In this document: positions 45,220-54,129 of the stretch, piece after piece
How positions within the stretch are numbered: the stretch's first letter is position 1
Layout of the letters: each line of letters starts with the position of its first letter
Assembly (NCBI RefSeq): GCF_027474825.1
Contig: NZ_CP107030.1
Location: 744,001 to 808,000 of the forward strand
Direction of reading: 5' to 3'
DNA: 64,000 nucleotides
DNA from: Maribacter halichondriae
GTDB taxonomy: Bacteria; Bacteroidota; Bacteroidia; Flavobacteriales; Flavobacteriaceae
The notes under the pieces: model-generated
Database searches by the model: none
What the model was told of the DNA's origin: nothing
Seen by the model: the letters and a program-made list of their open reading frames with translations, nothing else
Program-made: the position numbers and the translations under genes

Positions 45220-46287
45220 ATGGCCCACAATATTAAGCCCGGTGTTGCCACCGGCGATGAAGTCCAAGATATTTTCAATTACGCCAAAGAAAAAGGGTTT
45301 GCACTTCCAGCGGTCAATGTAATCGGTTCCAATACGATCAACGGTGTTCTCGAAACTGCGGCAAGTTTAAATGCGCCCGTAATCATTCAATTCTCCAATG
45401 GTGGAGCCCAGTTCAATGCCGGTAAAGGACTATCCAACGAAGGTCAGAATGCCGCTATCCAAGGTGCAGTGGCCGGGGCAAAACACGTGCACCAATTGGC
45501 CGAAGCCTATGGCACTACAGTTATTTTACATACGGACCATTGTGCCAAGAAATTATTACCATGGATCGACGGGCTTTTAGATGCCAGTGAAAAACACTTC
45601 GCCGAGACGGGTAAATCGTTGTTCAGCTCACATATGATCGACCTTTCAGAAGAACCTATCGAAGAAAACATAGAAATTTGCAAAGAATATCTTGCAAGAA
45701 TGAGCAAGATGAATATGACCCTAGAGATAGAACTGGGCATAACGGGGGGCGAAGAAGATGGTGTTGATAATTCAGATGTTGACGATTCAAAGCTCTACAC
45801 CCAACCTGAAGAGGTCGCCTATGCATACGAAGAACTGTCAAAAGTCAGCCATAGGTTCACTATTGCTGCCGCTTTTGGTAACGTTCATGGCGTTTATAAG
45901 CCGGGCAATGTAAAACTGACCCCTAAAATCCTGAAAAATTCGCAAGAGTATATTTCCGAAAAGTACGGGGTGGAACACAACCATATCGATTTTGTCTTCC
46001 ATGGTGGTTCAGGCTCTACAGTAGAAGAAATTCGCGAGGGTATTAGCTACGGAGTTATCAAAATGAACATTGATACCGACTTGCAATACGCTTTCTTGGC
46101 GGGTGTCAGAGACTATGTTGAAGACAAAAAAGACTTTCTTCAATCACAAATAGGAAATCCGAATGGGGCCGATGAGCCCAACAAGAAATTTTATGACCCT
46201 AGGGTTTGGCTGCGTGAGGGTGAGAAATCATTTGTAGAACGATTGAAAAAAGCATTTGAAGACCTCAATAATGTCAATACCCTTTAA
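45220..46287 (+). CDS. fbaA: Class II fructose-bisphosphate aldolase
   Basis: A zinc-dependent aldolase of glycolysis and gluconeogenesis, 355 residues. Zinc and catalytic sites: [20 protein letters not shown] (Asp and His), [40 protein letters not shown] and [20 protein letters not shown]. The closing [20 protein letters not shown] is typical of the FbaA (class IIA) subgroup. The length is normal. accD follows after 23 bases. Confidence 0.95.
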   Translation: MAHNIKPGVATGDEVQDIFNYAKEKGFALPAVNVIGSNTINGVLETAASLNAPVIIQFSNGGAQFNAGKGLSNEGQNAAIQGAVAGAKHVHQLAEAYGTTVILHTDHCAKKLLPWIDGLLDASEKHFAETGKSLFSSHMIDLSEEPIEENIEICKEYLARMSKMNMTLEIELGITGGEEDGVDNSDVDDSKLYTQPEEVAYAYEELSKVSHRFTIAAAFGNVHGVYKPGNVKLTPKILKNSQEYISEKYGVEHNHIDFVFHGGSGSTVEEIREGISYGVIKMNIDTDLQYAFLAGVRDYVEDKKDFLQSQIGNPNGADEPNKKFYDPRVWLREGEKSFVERLKKAFEDLNNVNTL

Positions 46288-46310
46288 TAAAGGTATTTCG
46301 TAACACTAAT

Positions 46311-47180
46311 ATGGAAGACATGACAGCTTGGTTCAAGAGAAAGGAAAAAGGAATTCAAACATCCACTGAACAGAAAAAAGATACACCGAAGGGGCTTTGG
46401 TATAAATCTCCTACGGGGAAAGTCGTTGAATCTGATGATTTGGCACGGAACTTTTATGTGAGCCCTGAGGATGACTACCATGTTCAGGTCGGTAGTAAAG
46501 AATATTTCGAAATTCTTTTTGATGACAACAAGTTTACCGAACTGGATGCAAAACTTACATCAAAGGATCCATTAAAATTCGAAGACACCAAAAAATATTC
46601 CGATAGACTAAAAGCCGCTCAAAAGAAAACGGGACTCAAGGATGCCGTTCGTACGGCAATGGGCAAATCGTATGGAAAAGACCTAACCGTCGCCTGTATG
46701 GATTTCAGTTTCATCGCCGGATCGATGGGAAGTGTTGTTGGTGAAAAAATAGCACGCGGAATCGACCATGCCATCAAAAAGAGGACTCCATTTGTAATGA
46801 TATCCAAATCAGGCGGGGCCAGAATGATGGAGGCGGCCTTATCGTTGATGCAACTTGCAAAGACTTCGGCCAAACTCGCGCAATTGTCCGATGCAGGCTT
46901 GCCTTATATTTCATTATGCACGGATCCAACCACAGGGGGCACTACGGCTTCCTATGCGATGTTGGGCGATATCAATATTGCCGAACCTGGCGCTTTGATA
47001 GGCTTTGCAGGACCTCGCGTCGTAAAAGAAGCTACGGGAAAAGAACTTCCTGAAGGTTTTCAAACGGCCGAATTTGTCCTTGAGCATGGTTTCCTTGATT
47101 TTATTGTACACCGTAGGGATCTGAAGAAAAAAATCAATCTATATGTTGATTTGATTCAGAACAACCCTATACGTGCATAG
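46311..47180 (+). CDS. accD: Acetyl-CoA carboxylase carboxyltransferase subunit beta
   Basis: Transfers the carboxyl group from biotin to acetyl-CoA in fatty acid synthesis. It is 289 residues long; an alternative start is Met4 (MTAWFKRK). Motifs: [59 protein letters not shown] and [20 protein letters not shown]. The zinc ribbon of most AccD proteins (two CxxC pairs) is absent: the matching segment reads [12 protein letters not shown] and [11 protein letters not shown] without any Cys. This appears normal for Flavobacteriia. Confidence 0.95.
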   Translation: MEDMTAWFKRKEKGIQTSTEQKKDTPKGLWYKSPTGKVVESDDLARNFYVSPEDDYHVQVGSKEYFEILFDDNKFTELDAKLTSKDPLKFEDTKKYSDRLKAAQKKTGLKDAVRTAMGKSYGKDLTVACMDFSFIAGSMGSVVGEKIARGIDHAIKKRTPFVMISKSGGARMMEAALSLMQLAKTSAKLAQLSDAGLPYISLCTDPTTGGTTASYAMLGDINIAEPGALIGFAGPRVVKEATGKELPEGFQTAEFVLEHGFLDFIVHRRDLKKKINLYVDLIQNNPIRA

Positions 47181-47190
47181 CTAATATTTC

Positions 47191-47697
47191 ATGAATTTTT
47201 CATTTTCATCTTCACACATAGTTCTTTTGATGCTCATGTGCTGCTGTTCCACGGATAAGAATCAAGATATTGTGGAAAATATACAGGCCGAGGAAGAAAT
47301 GGAACAGTTGCAACCGGGGCCTGCCCGGGTGACCGATGTTTCCATCACCGGTGAAGAAAACGGGTATTCCTTTAGCGTTACCATTAGTAGTCCTGATACG
47401 GGCTGTAATCAATATGCAGATTGGTGGGAAGTTATCGACTTGCAAGGAAATCTTGTTTATAGAAGAATTCTCGCCCACAGCCATGTCGATGAACAGCCTT
47501 TCACAAGGTCGGGAGGTCCCGTAGAGATTACAAAAGATTTGGAAGTCTATGTGCGGGCGCATATGAACAATTCGGGCTATGGCGGGCGTGTCTTTAAGGG
47601 CTCCGTTCAAATCGGATTCACAAGTGAATCGCTGAGTGCCGATTTTGCCAAAACATTGGAAACCATGGCACCGCAACCCGACGGGTGTGTATTTTGA
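47191..47697 (+). CDS. Small lipoprotein of unknown function
   Basis: A 168-residue protein with a lipoprotein signal: a hydrophobic IVLLMLMC followed by Cys-Cys-Ser, so one of three adjacent Cys (about residues 17-19) is lipidated. The acidic linker is followed by a beta-rich domain (ARVTDVSITGEENGYSFSVT, CNQYADWWEVIDLQGNLVYR, RILAHSHVDEQPFTRSGGPV, VYVRAHMNNSGYGGRVFKGS). It resembles uncharacterised flavobacterial lipoproteins; I cannot name a function. It starts 10 bases after accD and may be co-transcribed. Confidence 0.65.
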   Translation: MNFSFSSSHIVLLMLMCCCSTDKNQDIVENIQAEEEMEQLQPGPARVTDVSITGEENGYSFSVTISSPDTGCNQYADWWEVIDLQGNLVYRRILAHSHVDEQPFTRSGGPVEITKDLEVYVRAHMNNSGYGGRVFKGSVQIGFTSESLSADFAKTLETMAPQPDGCVF

Positions 47698-47755
47698 ATT
47701 ACTTGTTCGCCTATTAATTCTTGGGCATAAAACTTCTCACATCACAAAATAATCC

Positions 47756-47763
47756 TATATTTG
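47756..47763 (+). promoter_or_regulatory. -7 promoter element TATATTTG before rpsO
   Basis: This is an exact TAnnTTTG match 54 bases before the rpsO ATG at 47818. Confidence 0.55.
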
Positions 47764-47817
47764 CAGCCTGATTGAAAATCGGTCAGATACATAAAAATCA
47801 TTTAAAACAATATTGGA

Positions 47818-48087
47818 ATGTATTTAACAAAAGAAGTGAAGGCCAAAATCTTCAAAAAACATGGAGGTAATGCCGAGAATACAGGCTCTACCGAAGGGCA
47901 AGTCGCCTTGTTTACACATCGCATCAACCACCTAACCGGTCACCTTAAGAACAACCATAAAGATTACAACACAGAAAGATCATTGGTTCGTTTGGTAGGA
48001 AAAAGAAGAAGTTTATTGGATTATTTGAAAAAGAAGGATATTGTCAAATATCGTGAATTGATCAAAGAATTGAATATCAGAAAATAA
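47818..48087 (+). CDS. rpsO: 30S ribosomal protein S15
   Basis: An 89-residue protein of the small subunit that binds the central domain of 16S rRNA. The conserved core is clear: NTGSTEGQVALFTHRINHLT, GHLKNNHKDYNTERSLVRLV, GKRRSLLDYLKKKDIVKYRE, LIKELNIRK. The order rpsO then pnp is widely conserved. A strong terminator separates the two here, so pnp is only partly dependent on the rpsO promoter. Confidence 0.97.
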   Translation: MYLTKEVKAKIFKKHGGNAENTGSTEGQVALFTHRINHLTGHLKNNHKDYNTERSLVRLVGKRRSLLDYLKKKDIVKYRELIKELNIRK

Positions 48088-48094
48088 TATTTTT

Positions 48095-48122
48095 AGGGGC
48101 TGAAAAAATTCAGCCCCTTTTT
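48095..48122 (+). terminator. Intrinsic terminator after rpsO
   Basis: A 10-bp stem (AGGGGCTGAA with its complement, arms 48095-48104 and 48109-48118) has a four-base loop and a following T-run. Confidence 0.9.
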
Positions 48123-48179
48123 ATATTCCGAAGTCCTTGCCCAAAGCAAGGCAAATTCAAAAAGCTGCACACAGTTTTT

Positions 48180-48249
48180 CATTGGTCACAACAACACAAC
48201 ACACAACAACTCCGACCAGAGAAAAAGAAGAATGGCGGAGTGACCATTG
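48180..48249 (+). promoter_or_regulatory. Structured 5' leader of pnp
   Basis: Two consecutive helices can form: TGGTC (48183-48187) with GACCA (48242-48246), and inside it ACTCCG (48209-48214) with CGGAGT (48236-48241). On the left side they are separated by a CA-rich stretch. The element ends 40 bases before the pnp ATG. In enterobacteria a pnp leader hairpin is the target of autoregulation by RNase III and PNPase; the same role here is only an analogy. Confidence 0.35.
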
Positions 48250-48289
48250 TTTAACAAAATCCTGTTTGCACAGGTATTAAATCAATTTT

Positions 48290-50511
48290 ATGATTCCAAA
48301 AGTATTTAAAGAGGTCATCGACCTTGGTGATGGAAGGAAATTTCCATCGAAACCGGAAAATTGGCTAAACAGGCCCACGGTTCTGTTGTTGTACAATCCG
48401 GAAAATGTATGCTCTTGTGTACGGTAGTATCCAACTACGAGCAAAAAGATTTGCCTTTTCTGCCCCTAACGGTAGACTATCGTGAAAAGTTTGCGGCTTC
48501 CGGTCGTTATCCGGGCGGGTTCTTTAAAAGAGAGGCTCGACCTAGCGACGGTGAAGTATTGACCATGCGTTTGGTGGATCGCGTATTGCGACCACTTTTC
48601 CCAAAGGACTATCATGCTGAGACTCAGGTAATGATCCAATTAATGTCTCACGACGAAGACGTTATGCCAGATGCCATGGCAGGACTTGCCGCCTCAGCAG
48701 CTATCCAATTATCTGATTTTCCGTTTGAATGTGCCATATCAGAAGCCCGTGTGGGCCGTGTGAACGGGGAATTCGTCATCAATCCCAGCCGGTCACAATT
48801 GTTGGAAAGTGATATCGATATGATTATCGGTGCCTCAGCAGATTCGGTGATGATGGTGGAAGGTGAAATGGACGAGATTTCAGAAGAGGAAATGGTCGAG
48901 GCCATTAAATTCGCTCACGAGGCCATTAAAAAACAGATTGACGCTCAAATGAAACTGGCCGATGCCTTCGGAAGAAAAGAAGTGCGCGAGTACGAGCAGG
49001 AGACCGAAGACGAGGAACTGGAGAAGAAAATCCATGACCTTGCCTATGATAAAGTATATGCAGTAGCTAAGGCCGGTTCCGCCAAGCATGAGCGAGGCGA
49101 AGCCTTTGCGGCGATTAAAGATGAAATCAAGGCAACCTATTCAGAGGAAGAGCTGGAGGAAAAGGGAGACCTGATTTCTGAATACTATCGCAAGGCTGAA
49201 AAAGCAGCGGTTCGCGACTTGACCTTGAATGAAGGCATGCGTTTGGACGGTAGAAAAACGGACGAAATCCGCCCAATCTGGTGCGAAATCGATTATCTGC
49301 CTTCTACACATGGTTCATCCATTTTTACTAGAGGAGAAACGCAAGCTTTGGCAACCGTAACTTTAGGAACCTCAAGAGAGGCGAACCAAATTGATATGCC
49401 TTCCTTCGAAGGTGAAGAAACGTTTTACCTACATTACAACTTCCCGCCGTTCTGTACAGGTGAGGCTCGACCCATCCGTGGAACTTCGAGAAGGGAAATC
49501 GGTCACGGTAATCTGGCGCAGAGAGCTTTGAAAGGAATGATTCCGGAAGACTGCCCCTACACGGTTCGTGTAGTTTCCGAAGTTCTTGAAAGTAATGGAT
49601 CTTCGTCTATGGCCACAGTTTGTTCCGGCACCATGGCATTGATGGATGCCGGTGTACAATTGAAGAAACCGGTCTCAGGTATCGCCATGGGATTGATTTC
49701 TGATGGTGATTCCGGAAAATACGCTGTATTGTCAGATATTCTTGGAGATGAAGATCATTTGGGTGATATGGATTTTAAAGTTACAGGTACCGCTGACGGC
49801 ATTACCGCTTGCCAAATGGATATTAAAGTAAAAGGACTTTCCTATGAAATATTGGTCAAAGCCTTAAAACAAGCTCAAGCCGGTCGTTTGCATATCTTAG
49901 AAAAACTGACGGATACCATTGCGGCGCCAAATGCCGATGTGAAGCCACATGCACCGAAAATGGTGACCACGGTGATTCCGAACGAATTTATCGGTGCCTT
50001 GATCGGTCCTGGTGGAAAAGTGATTCAAGAACTACAGAAAGAGACGAAAACCACAATCGTTATCAACGAAGATCCCGTTACCGAAGAAGGTATCGTCGAG
50101 ATTTTGGGAACAGATCAAAATGGTATCGATGCGGTATTGGCGAAAATCGATTCGTTGATGTTCAAACCCGAGATGAACGGAACTTATAAAGTGAAGGTCA
50201 TCAAGATGCTTGATTTCGGTGCGGTAGTAGAGTATCTGGACGCACCTGGTAACGAGACTTTATTACATGTCTCCGAACTGGCATGGGAACGTACGGAAAA
50301 TGTTTCTGATGTGGTGAACATGGGTGACGAGTTCGAGGTAAAGTATTTAGGTACCGATCCAAGAACCCGTAAAGAGAAAGTTTCCCGAAAGGCACTTTTA
50401 CCAAAACCGGAAGGTTATGTCGAAAGACCGCCACGCAGTAACGACCGCAATCGCGGAAGGGATGATCGCCGTGGAAGGGACAATCGAGATCGTAAACCCA
50501 GAAGGGATTAG
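48290..50511 (+). CDS. pnp: Polyribonucleotide nucleotidyltransferase (one-base break at 48336-48337)
   Basis: PNPase degrades RNA phosphorolytically. It has two RNase PH domains ([60 protein letters not shown]; later [37 protein letters not shown]), a KH domain ([20 protein letters not shown]) and an S1 domain ([20 protein letters not shown]), with a basic Arg/Asp tail. From ATG 48290 the start reads [15 protein letters not shown], then loses frame. One more G at 48336-48337 gives [20 protein letters not shown], the normal family start, and about 740 residues. An intact gene is likely. Confidence 0.9.
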
Positions 50512-50536
50512 AATTACGTAATACCTTATAATTTTG

Positions 50537-50567
50537 AAGCCCTGACCATAGGTGTCAGGGCTTTTTT
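50537..50567 (+). terminator. Intrinsic terminator after pnp
   Basis: A 10-bp perfect stem (AAGCCCTGAC with its complement, arms 50537-50546 and 50554-50563) is followed by a T-run. Confidence 0.9.
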
Positions 50568-50674
50568 ATACTGTTTAACCGAAAAATAAACATTTTTTTA
50601 TCCTTTTGTAACATTTGCGTCTTTTTTACGTATAAGTATATGCAGTCTATGCAAACAGAACTTAATTTACCTAC

Positions 50675-51538
50675 ATGAGACAGCTTAAGATTACAAAACA
50701 GGTTACCAATAGGGAAACCGCATCTTTGGACAAGTACTTGCAGGAAATCGGCAAAGTGGACTTGATTACCGCTGATGAAGAAGTAGAATTGGCACAACGC
50801 ATCAAGGCAGGCGACCAGATCGCTCTTGAAAAACTGACAAAGGCCAATCTTCGATTCGTGGTATCGGTTGCCAAGCAGTACCAGAACCAGGGACTTACTT
50901 TACCGGATTTGATCAACGAGGGCAACCTTGGTCTGATCAAGGCCGCACAACGATTCGACGAAACCCGTGGATTTAAATTTATTTCCTACGCCGTATGGTG
51001 GATCCGTCAGTCCATTCTACAGGCATTGGCAGAGCAGTCACGTATAGTACGTCTGCCATTGAACAAGATTGGATCTATCAATAAGATCAACAAAACTTTT
51101 GCCTTCTTGGAGCAAGCGCATGAGCGTCAGCCATCTGCCGAAGAAATAGCAAAAGAATTGGATATGACGGTCGAGGATGTAAAACAATCCTTGAAAAACT
51201 CGGGCCGTCACGTATCGATGGATGCCCCATTAATCGATGGAGAGGATTCAAACCTTTATGATGTACTTCGTAGTGGTGAATCACCTAACCCCGATAAAGA
51301 ATTATTGCATGAATCATTGCGCACCGAAATCGAGCGCGCATTGGAAACCTTGACACCAAGGGAAGCCGATGTCATCCGTCTATATTTCGGATTGGCAGGA
51401 CAACATTCAATGACCCTTGAAGAAATTGGGGAAACCTTCGATTTGACCCGCGAACGCGTACGTCAAATTAAAGAAAAAGCGATTAGAAGATTAAAGCATA
51501 CTTCAAGAAGTAAAATCTTGAAAACCTATCTTGGATAG
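50675..51538 (+). CDS. rpoD: Primary RNA polymerase sigma factor (sigma-70/SigA type)
   Basis: A 287-residue short sigma-70 as found in Bacteroidota, lacking region 1.1. Regions: 1.2 ([20 protein letters not shown]), 2.1-2.4 ([58 protein letters not shown]), 3 ([20 protein letters not shown]) and 4.2 with the helix-turn-helix ([20 protein letters not shown]). It directs housekeeping transcription from the TTTG/TAnnTTTG promoters seen elsewhere in this window. It lies downstream of the pnp terminator, so it has its own promoter, which I could not place. Confidence 0.95.
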   Translation: MRQLKITKQVTNRETASLDKYLQEIGKVDLITADEEVELAQRIKAGDQIALEKLTKANLRFVVSVAKQYQNQGLTLPDLINEGNLGLIKAAQRFDETRGFKFISYAVWWIRQSILQALAEQSRIVRLPLNKIGSINKINKTFAFLEQAHERQPSAEEIAKELDMTVEDVKQSLKNSGRHVSMDAPLIDGEDSNLYDVLRSGESPNPDKELLHESLRTEIERALETLTPREADVIRLYFGLAGQHSMTLEEIGETFDLTRERVRQIKEKAIRRLKHTSRSKILKTYLG

Positions 51539-51652
51539 GGTTACAATAAATTGTATGTTAAATTATACTTAAATTGGAAATTTGGCATATAAATTGTAAT
51601 TTTGAAGGTAACAACAGTTTATCATGACTGTTCGTTTTTTGATTGATGAATA

Positions 51653-51679
51653 AACTCCGGCTGATTACCGGAGTTTTTT
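51653..51679 (+). terminator. Intrinsic terminator, probably of rpoD
   Basis: A stem AACTCCGG with its complement (arms 51653-51660 and 51668-51675) carries a T-run. It lies 115 bases after the rpoD stop and before the DUF1080 gene start at 51742. Confidence 0.8.
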
Positions 51680-51741
51680 CATTTTGTAAACCTGATACGT
51701 TTTATGTTGTATATTTAAAAACAACCTTCAAGAAGATCAAC

Positions 51742-52557
51742 ATGAAGTTTTCTGTTTCCATATTACTTTACATTATACCAACCATATTTTTAAGTTGTAA
51801 TTCAGAAAATAATACTACTGAAGCCTCTAAAGCTGAATCATCTACAACTGAAGTCTCCCTGAACAATCCACCAGAAGGTTATGAAACCTTGTTCAATGGT
51901 AAAGATTTTAATGGATGGAACATAATAACTGACAATGAGCAATCTGATGTAGAGTTGTTTTCCGTTGAAGGTGGTATGATTCACACCTATAAAAATTTAG
52001 AAGCAAATTCTGTACAACCTTTTGGTGAACTCATCTCAGAAAAAGAATATGAAAATTATATCCTGTCCGTGGAGTATAAGTGGGGTGAAAAAAAATTTAA
52101 ACCCCGAGATGAAGCAGTAAGAGATGCCGGGGTCTTATTTCATGGATTTGATGAGGATATTTTTTGGGCCAGTGGTGCTGAATGCCAAATTCAAGAGGGA
52201 GATACGGGAGATTTATGGCTAATTGGGGTACGCGGCAGTACCAAACTTGAATCCAGCAATCAACATTACGCTCCGGATGGAGATACATTTACTAAAGGGG
52301 AAGACCCAAAAAAACGTTACCAAAGCTTCCCAAGAAATTGGTTTTGGGAAAAAGAAGGGTGGAATAAAGTTATTATTGAGGTGAAAGAAAATAGTGCAAA
52401 GTTTATGGTCAATGGAAAATTAGTTAACGAAGTCTTTGACCTTGAGTATTATGATGAAGTCAGTAAGGAATTTAAGCCTTTAACAACTGGAAAAATTTTA
52501 CTTCAGGCAGAAGGGGCTGAAATCTATTACAGAAATATTTTTATAAAATCGCTCTAG
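51742..52557 (+). CDS. DUF1080 (3-keto-disaccharide hydrolase domain) lipoprotein
   Basis: A 271-residue lipoprotein from ATG 51742 (signal ILLYIIPTIFLSCNSE); the frame is open upstream, but that part contains the rpoD terminator. The Thr/Ser/Glu-rich linker is followed by a concanavalin-like DUF1080 domain: PPEGYETLFNGKDFNGWNII, YILSVEYKWGEKKFKPRDEA, GVLFHGFDEDIFWASGAECQ, IQEGDTGDLWLIGVRGS and AEIYYRNIFIKSL. Some family members hydrolyse 3-keto-glycosides; activity here is not proven. The gene looks more AT-rich than its neighbours by eye, which may hint at transfer. Confidence 0.8.
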   Translation: MKFSVSILLYIIPTIFLSCNSENNTTEASKAESSTTEVSLNNPPEGYETLFNGKDFNGWNIITDNEQSDVELFSVEGGMIHTYKNLEANSVQPFGELISEKEYENYILSVEYKWGEKKFKPRDEAVRDAGVLFHGFDEDIFWASGAECQIQEGDTGDLWLIGVRGSTKLESSNQHYAPDGDTFTKGEDPKKRYQSFPRNWFWEKEGWNKVIIEVKENSAKFMVNGKLVNEVFDLEYYDEVSKEFKPLTTGKILLQAEGAEIYYRNIFIKSL

Positions 52558-52696
52558 TAATTGAGCATTAATCCATAATCAAAAAATATTTTAAGCGTAT
52601 TCCGTCTTCTCTTCACTACATTAACCAATTTGAACATCTTGGGGTTTCTTAATGTGAAAATCACTAACTCCAGTGCTAATGCCTTTTTAATATAAA

Positions 52697-52963
52697 ATGA
52701 GTGAAAAGGACAAACTGATACTACAAAAATCCATGGAACCAAATATTGAGAGTCAACCCAATAACCCCTTACATGGTGTAAAATTATTGGACATTTTGGA
52801 ACATCTTACCCAAGAATACACATGGCAAGAACTGGCTTCCGAAATAAATATCAATTGTTTTAAAAGTAATCCTTCTATAAAGTCCTCCCTGAAATTTCTA
52901 CGCCGAACGCCATGGGCACGTAGTAAGGTGGAGCAGTTGTATCTTAAATCCCTTAAAAAATAG
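52697..52963 (+). CDS. VF530 (DUF2132) family DNA-binding-like protein
   Basis: An 88-residue protein. The core [60 protein letters not shown] matches the VF530/DUF2132 family, whose structure from Vibrio fischeri suggests DNA binding. The first 20 residues before the core are not conserved, so a start further in (Met13, 52733) is possible. Its stop abuts the trmL start without a gap, suggesting translational coupling. Confidence 0.8.
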   Translation: MSEKDKLILQKSMEPNIESQPNNPLHGVKLLDILEHLTQEYTWQELASEININCFKSNPSIKSSLKFLRRTPWARSKVEQLYLKSLKK

Positions 52964-53416
52964 ATGGCATTCAATATTGTACTTATCGAACCCGAAATTC
53001 CGAACAATACCGGAAATATTGGCAGGTTGGCCTTGGCCACAGGTTCGCACCTACATTTGGTAAAACCCTTTGGTTTTGAATTGGATGACAAACGCCTAAA
53101 ACGGGCCGGACTTGATTATTGGCAACATCTCTCTTTGTCCATTTACGAAGATGTCGATGATTTTTTTTCGCAGCATAAGAATAAGAAAATGGTCTTCTTC
53201 TCAATCCATGCAGAAAAAAATCATTGGTCCATTGATTATAAAGATGATCTCTTTTTGGTTTTCGGAAAAGAATCCGTCGGTTTGCCAAAATCATTGCTAT
53301 CCGAAAATAAAAATTCACTTTACAAAATAGCGCTGTATAGTGAACATATTAGGAGTCTGAATTTGGCCAACGCCGTGGGTATAGTAGTTTATGAAGGACT
53401 GCGACAACTTCACTGA
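52964..53416 (+). CDS. trmL: tRNA (cytidine/uridine-34-2'-O)-methyltransferase
   Basis: A 150-residue minimal SPOUT enzyme that methylates the wobble base of tRNA-Leu. Its start ATG directly follows the stop of the VF530 gene. Motifs: FNIVLIEPEIPNNTGNIGRL, ALATGSHLHLVKPFGFELDD, LKRAGLDYWQHL, LFLVFGKESVGLPKSLL and IRSLNLANAVGIVVYEGLRQ. Length and knot residues are normal. Confidence 0.93.
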   Translation: MAFNIVLIEPEIPNNTGNIGRLALATGSHLHLVKPFGFELDDKRLKRAGLDYWQHLSLSIYEDVDDFFSQHKNKKMVFFSIHAEKNHWSIDYKDDLFLVFGKESVGLPKSLLSENKNSLYKIALYSEHIRSLNLANAVGIVVYEGLRQLH

Positions 53417-53494
53417 AGTAATTTCTTTCACATTATAAGTAACAAATACTAAAATTACATTTTCGAAGTTTCCAATTATGAGGACACCGACCAA

Positions 53495-54055
53495 ATGAGA
53501 ACACTTACTTACTTGGCTTTTTTACTGTTTTTATCTTCCGTTAATGCCCAAGTAGTCGACCAATCCATCAACGGAGTCCAAACTGGCTTTTTAGGCATTT
53601 GGCTGAATAACGAATCAAGAATAGCCCCCAACTGGGCCTTTCGTTCAGAAATTGGCTTGGAAGCCACCCTCCTAACCGGACTCACTGACGGCGAAGTCGA
53701 ATACCCCGTTTTTGTGCCAATAGTCTCCTTTGAGCCACGCTGGTACTACAATTCCCCTAAAAGGCAAGGAAATACCAAAAATACCTTCCATAATAGTAGT
53801 AACTACCTTACTGTCGCAATTCGTTGGTATCCTGAATTTTGGGCGATTTCGCCACATACCATTGATGAAATCGACGGAGCAGTTTTTATCGTTCCGACTT
53901 GGGGTATTCGTCGTAATATCAGTTTTCGCTGGAACTACGAAGTGGGCATTGGTATGGGCGTCGATGTTTACGAGCTTCTTTTTAGTGAAGTCAATACGAC
54001 CGATGTAAATTTCAATCTTCATGTTAGAATAGGCTACAAATTTGGCAAACTGTAA
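53495..54055 (+). CDS. Predicted small outer-membrane beta-barrel protein
   Basis: A 186-residue protein with a signal peptide (TYLAFLLFLSSVNAQ). Alternating hydrophobic/polar strands with many aromatics (FLGIWLNNESRIAPNWAFRS, SFEPRWYYNSPKRQ, YLTVAIRWYPEFWAISP, ISFRWNYEVGIGMGVDVYEL) end with NLHVRIGYKFGKL. This looks like an eight-strand barrel. I cannot name a family. It is not clearly part of an operon: 78 bases separate it from trmL and 74 from the next gene. Confidence 0.6.
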   Translation: MRTLTYLAFLLFLSSVNAQVVDQSINGVQTGFLGIWLNNESRIAPNWAFRSEIGLEATLLTGLTDGEVEYPVFVPIVSFEPRWYYNSPKRQGNTKNTFHNSSNYLTVAIRWYPEFWAISPHTIDEIDGAVFIVPTWGIRRNISFRWNYEVGIGMGVDVYELLFSEVNTTDVNFNLHVRIGYKFGKL

Positions 54056-54129
54056 TGTGCTTATTTTTATTTTTCCATCCACAAACAGTTTTTAGTACAT
54101 TTATAGGATAACCGATCATTCCTAACATA

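Noticed and set aside
51643..51741. Upstream start of the DUF1080 lipoprotein at 51643
   Set aside because: This stretch holds a strong terminator hairpin, and the lipoprotein signal begins at ATG 51742.
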